DNA of 64,000 bases from Siphonodentalium dalli (taxonomy: Eukaryota; Mollusca; Scaphopoda; Gadilida; Siphonodentaliidae). The stretch spans positions 133,244,087-133,308,086 of the forward strand of contig CP136061.1 in assembly GCA_032622095.1 (NCBI GenBank). The letters are read 5' to 3'. This document shows, one piece after another, positions 1 to 9,615 of this stretch (the first letter of the stretch is position 1; each line of letters opens with the position of its first letter). The notes beneath the pieces were generated by a model, which saw only the letters and a program-made list of their open reading frames with translations, ran no database searches and had not been told where the DNA came from. A program made the position numbers and the translations under genes.

Positions 1-120
1 AGACACACCCCCTTATTCAATGCGTTCATAAACCTATATTTACATACACCTAATATCTCCTCCGATTTCCCCATAGCGTTACGGTAGACACGCCCCCGTA
101 TCCAATGCGTTCATAAACCT

Positions 121-966
121 ATGAACGCAACGTGACGTCACTTCCAGTGTCGTTCATAGGTTTATGAACACATTGGTCCCGGAAATGACCGGGGATTGTC
201 GGACATTGCCGACTGCTTGAGTATCTATATAGTACGTCCGGATTTGGCAAGAAATTTATTTTGGTCTATAATCAGTGTTGTTGCCCGGTGTTACTGAACG
301 TTGATGTTCAAAAATCCCGCTACTTAATAACGTTTTATCATTTTCCTTACCGCTACAAATATTCCCCCGAACCTCACAAATATATCATTATGGTAGAACG
401 GCGTGTTGTCGATTTCTTATCCAAAGCCGAAACTTAATTGTTAGTTTCAGTTATCATTCTTGAAATCCACACGTCTACATTAGTTACTAGCTAAACAAGA
501 CAGTTTGTCATATGTGTATACTAAACTGTGAAATTGCGTTTTTTTCCGTTCTTCAAGAACGGATTCTCAAAATGTTTGGTTTTCCAAAAAACGAGGATTC
601 GCACTTTCTGAACTGAACTTCGTGCGTTCATTTAAATAGATGAATAAATAGTGGGAAAGACAGACAATCCTAGTTCATAATGAATTTAAGTATATAAATA
701 TAAATAATACACGGCGGATTCAACATGGTCATGGGTTTTGACCGCGATAAAAAATCAGCAAACTCCGCATGAACCCCTTCGGGGTTCATGCAGTTTGCTG
801 ATTTTTTCTCGCGGTCAAAATCCCATGACCAAATTGAAACCGCCGTTTATTTCTTATATGAACGTAGCGTGACGTCACTTCCAATGTCGTTCATATGTTT
901 ATGAACACATTGGTCCCGGAAATCACCGGGGATTGTCGGACATTACCGACTGCTTGAGTATCTAGT
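121..966. repeat. Direct repeat pair of about 105 bp (121-235 and 861-966)
   Basis: Two copies of the same segment lie in direct orientation. Both run from an 'aacg..gcgtgacgtcactt' start to a 'gactgcttgagtatcta' end with only scattered mismatches. Each contains the palindrome TGACGTCA, identical to a CRE/ATF site, although nothing shows that it is used. The first 120 bases of the window hold further 'ttcataaacctat' pieces of the same family. A hairpin element (711-847) lies between the copies. Confidence 0.7.
711..847. repeat. Hairpin MITE, copy 1
   Basis: A nearly perfect inverted repeat with a tiny loop. The arms start at 'acggcggatt' and end at 'aaaccgccgt'. Each holds 'ggtcatgggttttgaccg' or its complement, and they meet at a 'cccc ttcg gggg' turn. 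It has no coding capacity. A shortened copy lies at 1292-1393 and a related hairpin at 49620-49776. Both nearby copies are preceded by the same 'aagtatataaatataaataa' leader, so more than the hairpin was duplicated. The superfamily cannot be assigned. Confidence 0.75.
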
Positions 967-1034
967 CAGCCAATACGCCAAGGATTTGATAGCAAACAAT
1001 ATGTAATCGAGATTCGAAAGATCACGATTGGATG

Positions 1035-1260
1035 GCTAGTGGTATCGAATTATCGAAATATGAAATACAACGAAAAAGCGAAATATGAAAATACAGCGAA
1101 ATAGTACGAAAACTCGAAATAGGAAAATACAACGAATAGCGAAATAGGGCGAAATATAGAGCGAAATATAGAAATAGGAAATTATTTTTATAAACGAAAT
1201 AACGGAGATATTTGAAAAAGTGTTTTTGACGAAATAACGGACATATTTGGAGAAGTGTTT
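1035..1260. repeat. Degenerate CGAAATA-rich repeat
   Basis: The heptamer CGAAATA and close variants recur about every 8-15 bases from 1040 to 1200. Two copies of 'acgaaataacgga' follow near 1193 and 1239. The same 'cgttatttcgt' motif returns at 5037 and in the hairpin at 35227-35352. No gene is visible. Confidence 0.55.
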
Positions 1261-1291
1261 TAAAGAGCGTAAGTATATAAATATAAATAAT

Positions 1292-1393
1292 AAACGGCGG
1301 ATTCTACGTGGTCATGGGTTTTGACCGGGGTTCATGCAGTTTGCTGAATTTATCTCGCGGTCAAAATCCCATGACCACATTGAAACCGCCGTT
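1292..1393. repeat. Hairpin MITE, copy 2 (internally deleted)
   Basis: It has the same ends as the 711-847 hairpin (aacggcgg ... accgccgtt) and the same 'gtcatgggttttgaccg' arm, but most of the left inner arm is missing, so the stem is shorter and asymmetric. This fits a palindrome that lost its centre. Confidence 0.7.
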
Positions 1394-1452
1394 CATTTCT
1401 TATGAAACCATTCAATTGAAATTTGTATGGTTATATCTAATGGCTTTCTAAA

Positions 1453-1537
1453 GAGAGAGAGAGAGAGAGAGATATCTATTATATATTTTGGAAGATCTGT
1501 CTGTGTGTGTATCTGTGTGTGTGTGTGTGTGTGTCTG
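1453..1537. repeat. Microsatellites (GA)n and (TG)n
   Basis: An uninterrupted run of GA at about 1453-1470 is followed by TG runs at about 1499-1535. They sit at the upstream edge of the tandem repeat that begins near 1575. Confidence 0.85.
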
Positions 1538-1574
1538 TCTGTTTCCAATGGACTCGAAAACGGCCGAGCCGATC

Positions 1575-2235
1575 TCGATGAAACTTGGTACGTGGGGGTA
1601 TTTTCGGCCGGGGAGTGACATAGGCCTATTAATTTGCCCGTGCGACGTGACCTTGACCTTGAAATCGGGTCATTTCAAGGTCAAACGCACGAATATCACG
1701 GGATTTCGATGAAACTTGGTATGTGGGGGTATTTTCGGCCGGACAGTGCCATAGGCCTATTAATTTGCCCGTGCGACGTGACCTTGACCTTGATATAGGG
1801 TCATTTCAAGGTCAAACGCCCGAATATCGCGGGATTTTGATGAAACTTGGTATGTGGGGGTACTTTAGTATGGGGAGTCTCATAAGCCTATTCATTTGCC
1901 CGTGCGACGTGACCTTGAAATCGGGTCAATTCGAGGTCAAATCGCGAATTTTGATGGGATTTCGACGAAATTTGATACGTAGGGTTACTTTTGTCCACTG
2001 AGTGTATTTGACGGGTCGAGTCGTGACCCCGACCTGACCTTGACCTTCAAAATGATAAATTCGAGGTCAAATCGGGTAAAACCGGATGGATTTCGACGGG
2101 TACTTTTGTCGGGTACTTTTGTCCGGGCAGTGTTTTGGACGGGTCAAATTGTTACCCCACCTGACCTTGACCTTCAAAATAGACAATTCAAGGTCAAAGC
2201 CCGGACGAAGTCGGGTCACCTTCTAGTATATACAT
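1575..2235. repeat. Tandem repeat, unit about 125-130 bp, with TGACCTTGACCTT blocks
   Basis: About five diverging units. Each contains 'gatgaaacttggtacgtggg' or a variant, then a 'tttgtccgggcagtg'-like stretch, then 'gacgtgaccttgacctt'. The same family lies in the opposite orientation in 36.5-40.0 kb. Each unit has direct or inverted AGGTCA half-sites, including TCAAGGTCA. Short frames run through the units but shift between copies, so they are not read as genes. Confidence 0.75.
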
Positions 2236-2858
2236 ATACATGCACGTCGATCGAATTAAAAAAATAGTTTTCAATTTATCTTTGGTCGGTCGCAAGAAAG
2301 TAAAAAAATAACTCTTAATAAAGAGCGTTCATTGTATCGTTGTCCATTAACAGTGAATATTGAATATAGTACATAGATGAATTGCGTTTGGATGAGCTCG
2401 TATAATTACGCACATCATACCATACGCTCCGACATGGGTTTACTGGTTATATAAAGAAAACAGCCTGCGTATTTATACTATTTGAAATGGAATTTGAGGA
2501 ATCACAGTGAATTTGTCACTAGATATTGTTGCAAACCGGCCATAATTGAGAGGGCTATATATCCATGTCTTTTTCCAAACACCTGCACCATTATTACTAA
2601 ATATTTGAAAACACATGTTATTGAATGTGGTCACAATCCACGACACTGGGTTTTGTTCACATCGTTCGAATTTGCCAAACACAGCAAAAATGACAACTTT
2701 ATAGGAAACTAACGGTATTCTCTTTCTTAACAGCATCGCTTTGCTCTACCAGCATCATAGCAATTCAGAATAACCCAACCAGCATCACAGCAGACTATCA
2801 AGACCACTTAACCATGGGTGAGACATTCGCGGGATCAGTTCGGACAAATGCAACTTAA

Positions 2859-3183
2859 AGCGGCACTGTACACTAAATCCGGCCGTTTATGGAACCATCT
2901 CCTATTATACTCAACAGAATATATGCAATTCGTGAATGTATTTGAGCCATGAGTTGGTGCAAAATACACTCATATGCTCTATGGACGATGCAAACAACAT
3001 TGTAAATATAATTAAAATGAGTTTATGATTCGAGTCATAAACTCAATTTCATTATAATTACACATGATTGTGTGTATTTTGCACCAACCCATGGCTCAAA
3101 TTCATTCATTTGTTGCATATATTCTGTTGAGTATATAAAGGAGATGGTCCCATAAATTGACAGATTTGATGTACAGTACTCCT
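2859..3183. mobile_element. TTAA-flanked hairpin MITE, 325 bp
   Basis: A long inverted repeat whose arms extend almost to the centre. The left end is AGCGGCACTGTAC and the right end is GTACAGTACTCCT. TTAA directly abuts both ends (2855-2858 and 3184-3187). TTAA target duplication with AG...CT termini fits the Kolobok type better than piggyBac from known family features, but no transposase is present to confirm it. Confidence 0.7.
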
Positions 3184-3544
3184 TTAAACACGAATCTGAC
3201 TATCGAACTGTATGACTGCTCGTAGTAATTTAAATATATTGTGACTAAATTCATACATCAATTTAGATTTTCAGCGGGAACCAAGAGTCTACATGACTCG
3301 TTCTCGATAAATCTGATTGAAACACGATGGAATATGGCACGTACCCATCTCATAACATCGACCATCAATATTGCACACGTTATACACTAGTTCGCATGTT
3401 GCAATTCACTAGAACAAATCGTTTCATCTACAGAAAACCAAAGGTAATGGTGTCCACTAATGTTTTTCTGTCTGTCTGATTAATACTTTAAAAACATTCA
3501 CAAAAAGATTACAAGAGACGCGTCCACGTCTCTTGTAATATAGT

Positions 3545-3975
3545 TTTGCAAATGTGTACATGCAAATAGTGTGTCTTTCATTTGCAGAATGAGGTCACCA
3601 GAGGGTGAATATAGTACGCCATCCCACACGGCAGGTTATAGCTTCACTAAATGCACCCTTTGTGAACCTCATTCTGCTTGCTATGGGCGACTTAGGATTA
3701 GATTGAAGTTCCCCAGACGTTCATCCATTAGTCACCTCGATTATGCAAATTAGGGGATATAGAAACTTCCCAAAAGGGAAAAAGGAACTAAAGATATTTT
3801 AATTTGAGACTATAGATACTTCCCAGAATATGATGCCTGAGCAGAATTAGGTCCCCGGGTGTGAATTTGGTGTTGCTGTGCGGGGGTAGCATCGCTAAAT
3901 TGATCCTCTGGGGACCTCATTCTGCAAAAGACAGTCACACTATTTGCAGGCTTGTTTGGAAATGTGTACGTGACA
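3545..3975. repeat. Nested palindrome of about 430 bp
   Basis: The outer arms (3546-3600 and 3920-3972) pair through 'atgtgtacatgcaaatagtg' and its complement. Inside lie two smaller hairpins, near 3587-3685 and 3838-3930, each opening and closing with 'gcagaatgaggtc' or its complement. The structure looks like a hairpin of two hairpins. No coding frame is convincing. Confidence 0.6.
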
Positions 3976-4216
3976 TTCTGAAGCGAGCCATTTGGCAATT
4001 TTTCGATCGGAGTTTATCGTGTTTCGGATGATAACAACGTGTATTTGTTTTGAGTGCTTACTATAGTCCTGTATAAACCAACCGCGATGGTTTCAGAAAC
4101 GCGACATCATGTGATCGAATACATCGACACGAAATAATCAATATGCACCCATGGTTAAGTGGTCCTGTTAAGATGCTGGTGTGTCCCGCTGAATTGCTAT
4201 GATGCTGGTAGGTAAA

Positions 4217-4603
4217 CTATGGAATCGTATTAGGGGCACTTGCTAATGGTGATTTCGGCGCGCGCAGAAAGCGACAAAAAGTGCGCCATTAGTAACGCGC
4301 CGAAAGCGCCGAAAGCGACAAAAAGTGCGCCATTAGCGCATGTTTCGGCGCGCGCCGAAAGCGCCACAAGCGACAAAATATGCGCCGTAATGGCGCATAT
4401 TTTGTCGCTTTCGGAGCTTTCAGCGCGCGCCGAAATATGCGCTAATGGCTTTCGGAGCTTTCAGCGCTAATGGCGCACTTTTTTGCCGAAAGCGACAAAA
4501 ATTGCGCCATTAGCGCATGTTTCGGCGCGCGCCGAAAGCGCCGACACATGCGCTAATATCGCACATTTTGTCATTAGCAAGTGGCCCTAATAGGATTCCA
4601 TAG
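4217..4603. mobile_element. 387-bp non-autonomous DNA transposon with TAAA target duplication
   Basis: Terminal inverted repeats begin CTATGGAATC and continue for about 30 bases with two or three mismatches, ending at 'cttgctaatg'. TAAA flanks both ends (4213-4216 and 4604-4607). The interior is unusually GC-rich for the window, with many short palindromes built from 'gcgccgaaagcg' and 'gtgcgccattagcgca'. It interrupts a transposon arm whose uninterrupted sister lies at 2735-2760, so the pre-insertion site is readable. Confidence 0.75.
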
Positions 4604-4644
4604 TAAACTGATGCTGTTAAGAAATTTACCGTTAATTGTTCACC

Positions 4645-5640
4645 CAATACGAGCCTACATTATACTGCAGTAAAGGAAAACTGTTCAGAGATATTAGCCT
4701 TCACTACAGGCTAATATTGCATGCCAATCTGACGCTATATATGGCATGCCAAAATTGCTTCACTGCAGCAAACAAGTAACCTTATCGGAAGGGTGACAAC
4801 TCGACTTGCAACGCACTTTGACGGAATAACGGTGATTTGTCTGAAAGAATTTACGACACCACAAATAATAAAATCTGGTCTAGAATAAAAGTAAAATTTC
4901 TCCTATATATAGGATGGGAGGGCATTGTGGACGGTTGACAACACTTCTTAAAAAAATTACCCGTGGAAGGACGATCTTGTCATAATAGACCCCAAAGCCC
5001 TGATGATTAATTTTGCTAATTTAAAAATGTTCAAATGTCTCCGTTATTTCGTCAATTATTATTGTCACATGTTTGGTTGTAGTGAAGTAATGTGGCATGC
5101 CACTGGCATGCAATATCAGCCTATAAGTAATGTGACATGCCACTCAGCTGGCATGCAATATTAGCCTGTACTTACTTGTTTGGTTGTAGTGAAGTAATGT
5201 GGCATGCCATTGGCATGCAATACTAGCATGTACCTACTTGTTTGGTTGTAGTGAAGTAATGTGGCATGCCATTGTTATTAGCCTGTACTTACTTGTTTGG
5301 TTGTTGTGAAGTAATGTGGCATGCCATTGTTATTAGCCTGTACTTACTTGTTTGGTTGTTGTGAAGTAATGTGGCATGCCATTGTTATTAGCCTGTACTT
5401 ACTTGTTTGGTTGTTGTGAAGTAATGTGGCATGCCATTGGCATGCAATATTATCCTGTACTTACTTGTTTGGTTGTAGTGAAGTAATGTGGCATGCCATT
5501 GTTATTAGCCTGTACTTACTTGTTTGGTTGTTGTGAAGTAATGTGGCATGCCATTGGCATGCAATATTATCCTGTACTTACTTGTTTGGTTGCAAACAAG
5601 TACTTGTATTACTATAACCTAATGTTGATCCGTATTGGGT
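4645..5640. mobile_element. Element carrying a minisatellite with a unit of about 50-62 bp
   Basis: From about 5045 to 5595 there are about nine units containing 'gtgaagtaatgtggcatgcc' and 'tgtacttacttgtttggtt'. Long units keep a 'ggcatgcaatat' segment that short units lack. On the left (4660-4775) the unit motifs appear in reverse orientation. The outer sequence 'acccaatacg' at 4653 is mirrored by 'cgtattgggt' at 5631. An inverted-repeat element with an internal tandem array is the simplest reading; such elements are known in bivalves and other invertebrates. Confidence 0.6.
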
Positions 5641-6166
5641 GTATTTTTTCTAAAGTTGTAATTTTCGCGGTTTTGGCTAAACTGAACTAATCGAAGAAAG
5701 ACTTAGAGCTTTGTGTTTCGCAAGATGCTCGTGTTTCACAGATATGAATAATTTGATTGTTAATAAGAAATACACATTAAGGCCGAGTGGCAATTACAAT
5801 TTACGGACACAATCTCTAAGTAAACTCCCATATTGAGGACCAGAGAAATTATCCCGAACTTATTGCTATTTGATATACTTGTGAGCTTTGTTGAAAACGA
5901 GGAACCGCATTCGTAACTACGGATATGGCAAAGCGACAACTGATAGAAATAACACAAATTCTAGTGACGTAGTATTCGTAGTTCTTATCAGTGGTACATG
6001 TAGTTCATTATGCGAAAGGTCTCTAATGATAATGTTTTGGATATTCTTGTACTTAAATATTCTGTGCAGATAATAACCTTGTTGAATCATTGATACTTGC
6101 CCAAAACCCTCGAACATTATACAATTTGGGGAACTATCATTAATGAATAAGCGAGATCACTGCCCA
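5641..6166. other. No gene seen
   Basis: AT-rich sequence with short overlapping frames on both strands and none that resembles a known protein. The first 60 bases carry a 'gttttggctaaactgaac' piece shared with 32.1 and 32.3 kb. Confidence 0.5.
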
Positions 6167-6396
6167 GGTCGCGGCCGTATTGGATTCATCCAGCTCCGTT
6201 CCGTAGTTTCAGAGATTCTTCCAGCCCCGGTTCCGTGGTTTTAGTGCTACTGGTAAAAGTTTTGGAGTAGCATTTCCATATATGGAGCTTTTGAATTATT
6301 CATGACTTCCATATGTGGAATGCTACTCCAATACTTTGGTATGTAAAACTAAAACCACGGAACCGGACCTGGTGGATCCAATATGGCCGCGAGTTA
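6167..6396. repeat. Hairpin MITE of about 230 bp
   Basis: The left arm runs from 'gtcgcggccgtattggat' through 'ccggttccgtggtttt' to 'ttggagtagcattccat'-like sequence. The right arm mirrors it and ends at 'ccaatatggccgcg'. The left arm carries an extra partial duplication of 'gttccgtagttt'. It has no coding capacity. Confidence 0.7.
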
Positions 6397-6562
6397 GTGA
6401 CAGGGCGTATATAAGAATAAAGTATATTTATTTCTCCATGTTCTTTACATGGTTGTATTTTACATCGATGCCGATTAAGTTCAGCACACTGAAACTTGAT
6501 TTATGATTATCAGACAATTTAAATTTGGGAAGGATATCGATTAAAGTTCATATTCAAACGAT

Positions 6563-6719
6563 GACACTGACATAACACTAACTAGACGTGGCTTAACACA
6601 AACTAGCCGAAGTTTAACACAAACTATGTGAGATTTAACACAAACTAGCCGAGGTTTAACACAAACTATACGAGAGTTAACACAAACGAGACAAGGTTTA
6701 ACACCAACTATATATACGA
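6563..6719. repeat. 21-bp minisatellite, about seven units
   Basis: The unit starts 'ttaacacaaacta' followed by eight variable bases, with period 21. Because 21 is a multiple of three, the minus strand reads as repeated V-C-V-K-(P/L/S)-R-L heptads within a 124-codon frame (6541-6915). I read that as a by-product of the period: the flanking residues match nothing I recognise. Confidence 0.75.
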
Positions 6720-7307
6720 TGTTTTCCCATCCTGAGACTGACCTGAGTGACTTTGTACGAATTTCAGTGAACCTGGGTAAAATAACGGTTTGGTAACCCT
6801 GCATTGGTAACTTACCACCCACCCCCCACAAAAAACCTACATATTCAGTCTTCGCATTTTGACATTGTACGAGGAACCAGCAACAAATTAAAAAAAGCCC
6901 TGTCTGATTTGACATGACACCATAACACCATCATCTGCACGTTTTCTATACCATAAAATGATTAAATCAACCCCACGAGTTCATTAATTAAAGATTTCGA
7001 TGGCCAGCTATCGACATTCAAAGGAGGAAGTTTTAATACATTTTGAATTTTTGCCAGCCTCAAAAAAAAATTCCAAGGGTCGCCTCTTATAAAGAGCGTT
7101 CATGCTTATATACGTCACCCAAACGCCGTAGATAATAACGATCGTTTTCAGTATGAGATTTTGTGGTCGTTTTCAGCATTTAACCGTTATGCTTGTGTGA
7201 TACACAAATTGGTTTAGGAAATTCTGAACCATTTGTTGTCAAATCTCACAGGGTATCTTTAAGTCATATTCATTATTCCTCTATATGAGGGTGTCACACC
7301 CCCTTTT

Positions 7308-7680
7308 CTGGTACTCGAGATTCTAGTGATTTTGAAGTTGTATTCAGGATTCATGCCCCTCTGCTAACTGGTACTCGGGATTCATATATACATGTATATA
7401 TGCCCATTCTAACCGGTATTCGGGATTCAACAAGGCTGATACTCAACTTTTATAGCACCAATTTGTTCAAATTTTAATTATTTCTCAGCCAATGTGGCAA
7501 AATGACATATTTTGATGTAATTCAGTCTCATTGCAACTTGATGTGTTGAATTTATTTACATTACTTCAGAAATGTGTGAAAATTATCATATTAGTGTGAG
7601 ATAACCATTACTTGCATTCAATATTTTCTTAACCGGTACTCAGGATTCACCCCTATCGGCTAACTGGTAATCGGGATTCG
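7308..7680. repeat. Five dispersed copies of an actggtactcgggattc motif
   Basis: Copies occur near 7309, 7367, 7418, 7633 and 7664, spaced irregularly from 31 to 215 bp. They lie just downstream of globin exon 1, in its presumed first intron. Confidence 0.55.
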
Positions 7681-7725
7681 TGGGGGGATCTGTATATGGA
7701 ATTTCAAATGGTTTGTCATACTCAC

Positions 7726-7820
7726 TTAACAAATAGTGTCACCGCATTATCCTCGGCTGATTCCAAGAATGAGCTCCAAACTCTCCTGATAGCAGATCTT
7801 TGATCGTCGCTGAGTGCCAT
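7726..7820 (-). CDS. Globin, exon 1 (N-terminal, helices A-B)
   Basis: The exon encodes 31 residues plus two bases, beginning MALSDDQRSAIRRVW and ending with NAVTLFV. This matches the A and B helices of small intracellular animal globins, including a Trp at residue 15 in helix A. The exon ends in a consensus donor (minus strand gttaa|GTGAGT), giving a phase-2 intron, exactly the B12.2 position conserved in animal globins. An upstream in-frame Met (about 31 codons earlier) is less likely because this Met gives the normal globin start. Exon 2, with the heme-binding histidines, should lie at lower coordinates but was not found in 1-7725, so intron 1 may run out of the window or the exon may be orphaned. 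The product would bind heme and O2. Confidence 0.75.
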
Positions 7821-7953
7821 GATGTTCCGCCGAGTCTGATAGAACACACCTCTGTCACCGAACTGAAAGATTTCAGTAGTCACACGGTAATAGTAGTAAC
7901 ATGGATTTAACAATGCCCATCGTACTCTGTGGCAGCATCATAGATAGGTGAAG

Positions 7954-7959
7954 TATATA
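7954..7959 (-). promoter_or_regulatory. Candidate TATA box for the globin gene
   Basis: On the minus strand, 'gattatatactt' lies about 135 bases upstream of the globin ATG, which would allow a short 5' UTR. In AT-rich DNA such a match is weak evidence alone. Confidence 0.3.
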
Positions 7960-8479
7960 ATCAGTTGACAATTTTATGTCAAAAATCTCTGTTAAATTAC
8001 AATATATGAAATCACCAACAAAGAATATCTATTGTAGCGAAACGGGTGATTAAATCCTTCCTTGGTATAGCCAGCTCTGAAGAATAATGTTCGTGAGGGT
8101 AGCGAGTCCATGGGTGTTTGCATATGGAGTCATTATCTGCTATATTTACTCGATTAAACAGTACTAGTACATGTTTGTCTTCTCATATCGGGTCATGTAC
8201 AATTCATGTTCTCAAAGGGGGTGTCAATGGGAATATATTAAGCTGGGTGGCATATAAGGACGTGACTGGAGGGTCTTCGTTCAGATCCAACTTTATTAGG
8301 TGTTCAACTGTGAATTATCAACACCCGCCATTGAAGACTGAGCGTATCAATTCTTGGAAACTTCTCCCCTGAGGTGCAATTTTCCAAAGTTAGCTCAAAC
8401 TTATAAAATTGTCGGAAATTCATTCCTTCAGACCACAATTGACGGGACCGTGTACGCTTTGCTGAGGTTATTCTTCACA

Positions 8480-8830
8480 ATAATATGTTAACATATAAGA
8501 AATTAACGTAGTTTGAGTGTGTTTGGTTGAAGGGCATAGCGCTGTGGGCTTTGTATACATTGTGTGAACCGCGTTGCGATTCACATTAAATGTGATACAG
8601 GCTACAGCTGCGCCACAGCGTGACATGCACTCACCTCAATAAAACACGCTCAACCTACGTTAATTTCTTATAAATATATAGTTTTTCGTTTTAATTTAAA
8701 TATCTCAGCTGAATTATTTTTCTGAAACATGTCAGCAGTTTGGATATTGTACCATGTATCACTGTAAGTTAGCACAATATTCTATCTGTGAATTATTGTT
8801 CCAATAGTCTATGGCCGTTAAGGGGGAGAC
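8480..8830. repeat. Dispersed repeat with hairpin head (sister copy at 25045-25345)
   Basis: The first 190 bases form an imperfect palindrome from 'aagaaattaacgta' to 'tacgttaatttctta', with 'gaagggcatagcgc' on one arm and 'cctcaataaaacacgctc' on the other. A unique stretch including 'gttgtaccatg'-type and 'actgtaagttagc' sequence follows. The copy at 25045-25345 has the same order and orientation. Confidence 0.6.
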
Positions 8831-8871
8831 GCACGTTTTGCACAAATGCAGCCAAAAATGGCAAGAGATTT

Positions 8872-9615
8872 TCAACATAGAATTTCTCTAGATCTATATG
8901 GCAAAAATTCTTGAATTTCACATATCATCATCTTTATTGAATGCAGAATGTGATCAATTATCATCAGAAAACAATGGATTTTAATACATTTGATAGGTTG
9001 CCCCTTTTGGTACCAAGAACTGCTAGAATAATTAATAATTTCACACAAAAGTCCAATCACCAAATATCTCATTCTCTTGGCTCTAAGAGACGAGGCTTCA
9101 TTTGTATCATAATGTTGAGTTAGATTTATAATTGCATAATATAGCATCATAACCCCATATATTATATTGAAGAATAAAGCAGTTACAAATATTCCAGCCC
9201 AATGCAAACAAATGGCAAGAGATTTTGAACAAATAGTTTCTCTGGATTTCTCTGGCGAAAAATCTTGAATTTCACATAGCACCATCTTCATTGTTTGCAG
9301 AATATGAGCAATTATTATGAGGTGATAAAACAATGGATTATAATACATTTGGGAGGTTGAATATATTATTTTCTTTTGTTGTCCCTTTCGATACCAAGAA
9401 CTGCTAGAATAATTAATAATTTCATACAACACTCCAATCACCAAACAGCTTATTGTCTTGGCTCCATGCGAGGAGACTTCATTTGCATCATTATGTGGAG
9501 TTAGATTTTTAATTGCATAATATATTGTCATACCCCATACATTATAATGAAGAATAAAGCAGTCACAAATATTCCAGCCCAATGAAAACAACTGTTGATA
9601 TGCAGTGTGGGCCAC
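8872..9615 (-). CDS. Unrecognised hydrophobic protein frame with an internal duplication
   Basis: An open frame of 247 codons, long for this AT-rich DNA. The protein consists of two similar halves of about 120 residues. Shared landmarks, in order, are YYAI-NLT, EIINYSSSSWY-KGQ, and a C-terminal L-C-EIQ-F-P segment. Each half has two or three hydrophobic stretches of about 20 residues that could be membrane segments. The DNA copies (about 8880-9225 and 9226-9590) are clearly duplicates, and their length difference keeps the frame. Retained frame after divergence hints at coding use, but two copies of a once-open transposon fragment would look similar. I do not recognise the family and see no convincing signal peptide or splice sites. 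The Met at 9615 is the first available. Confidence 0.35.
   Translation of the reverse strand: MAHTAYQQLFSLGWNICDCFILHYNVWGMTIYYAIKNLTPHNDANEVSSHGAKTISCLVIGVLYEIINYSSSSWYRKGQQKKIIYSTSQMYYNPLFYHLIIIAHILQTMKMVLCEIQDFSPEKSRETICSKSLAICLHWAGIFVTALFFNIIYGVMMLYYAIINLTQHYDTNEASSLRAKRMRYLVIGLLCEIINYSSSSWYQKGQPIKCIKIHCFLMIIDHILHSIKMMICEIQEFLPYRSREILC

Larger units (their letters stand above)
2713..4631. mobile_element. Old DNA-transposon arms with nested insertions
   Basis: The arm at 2713-2819 (ttcttaacagcatc ... ccacttaaccatgggtg) is repeated inverted at 4142-4215 plus 4608-4631. The right arm is split by the 387-bp element at 4217-4603. Between the arms lie the hairpin at 2859-3183 and the palindrome at 3545-3975. 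The same arm family occurs at 31998-32490. No transposase frame is present, so this is a non-autonomous or decayed element of unassigned class. The outer limits are approximate. Confidence 0.6.

Noticed and set aside
2473-2736. Overlapping 76- and 87-codon frames on opposite strands
   Set aside because: The DNA belongs to a repeat family with a relative at 32.3 kb, where the frame is not kept.
6541-6915. 124-codon minus frame with V-C-V-K-P-R-L repeats
   Set aside because: It follows a 21-bp minisatellite whose period keeps the frame open. The flanks show no protein similarity or splice sites.
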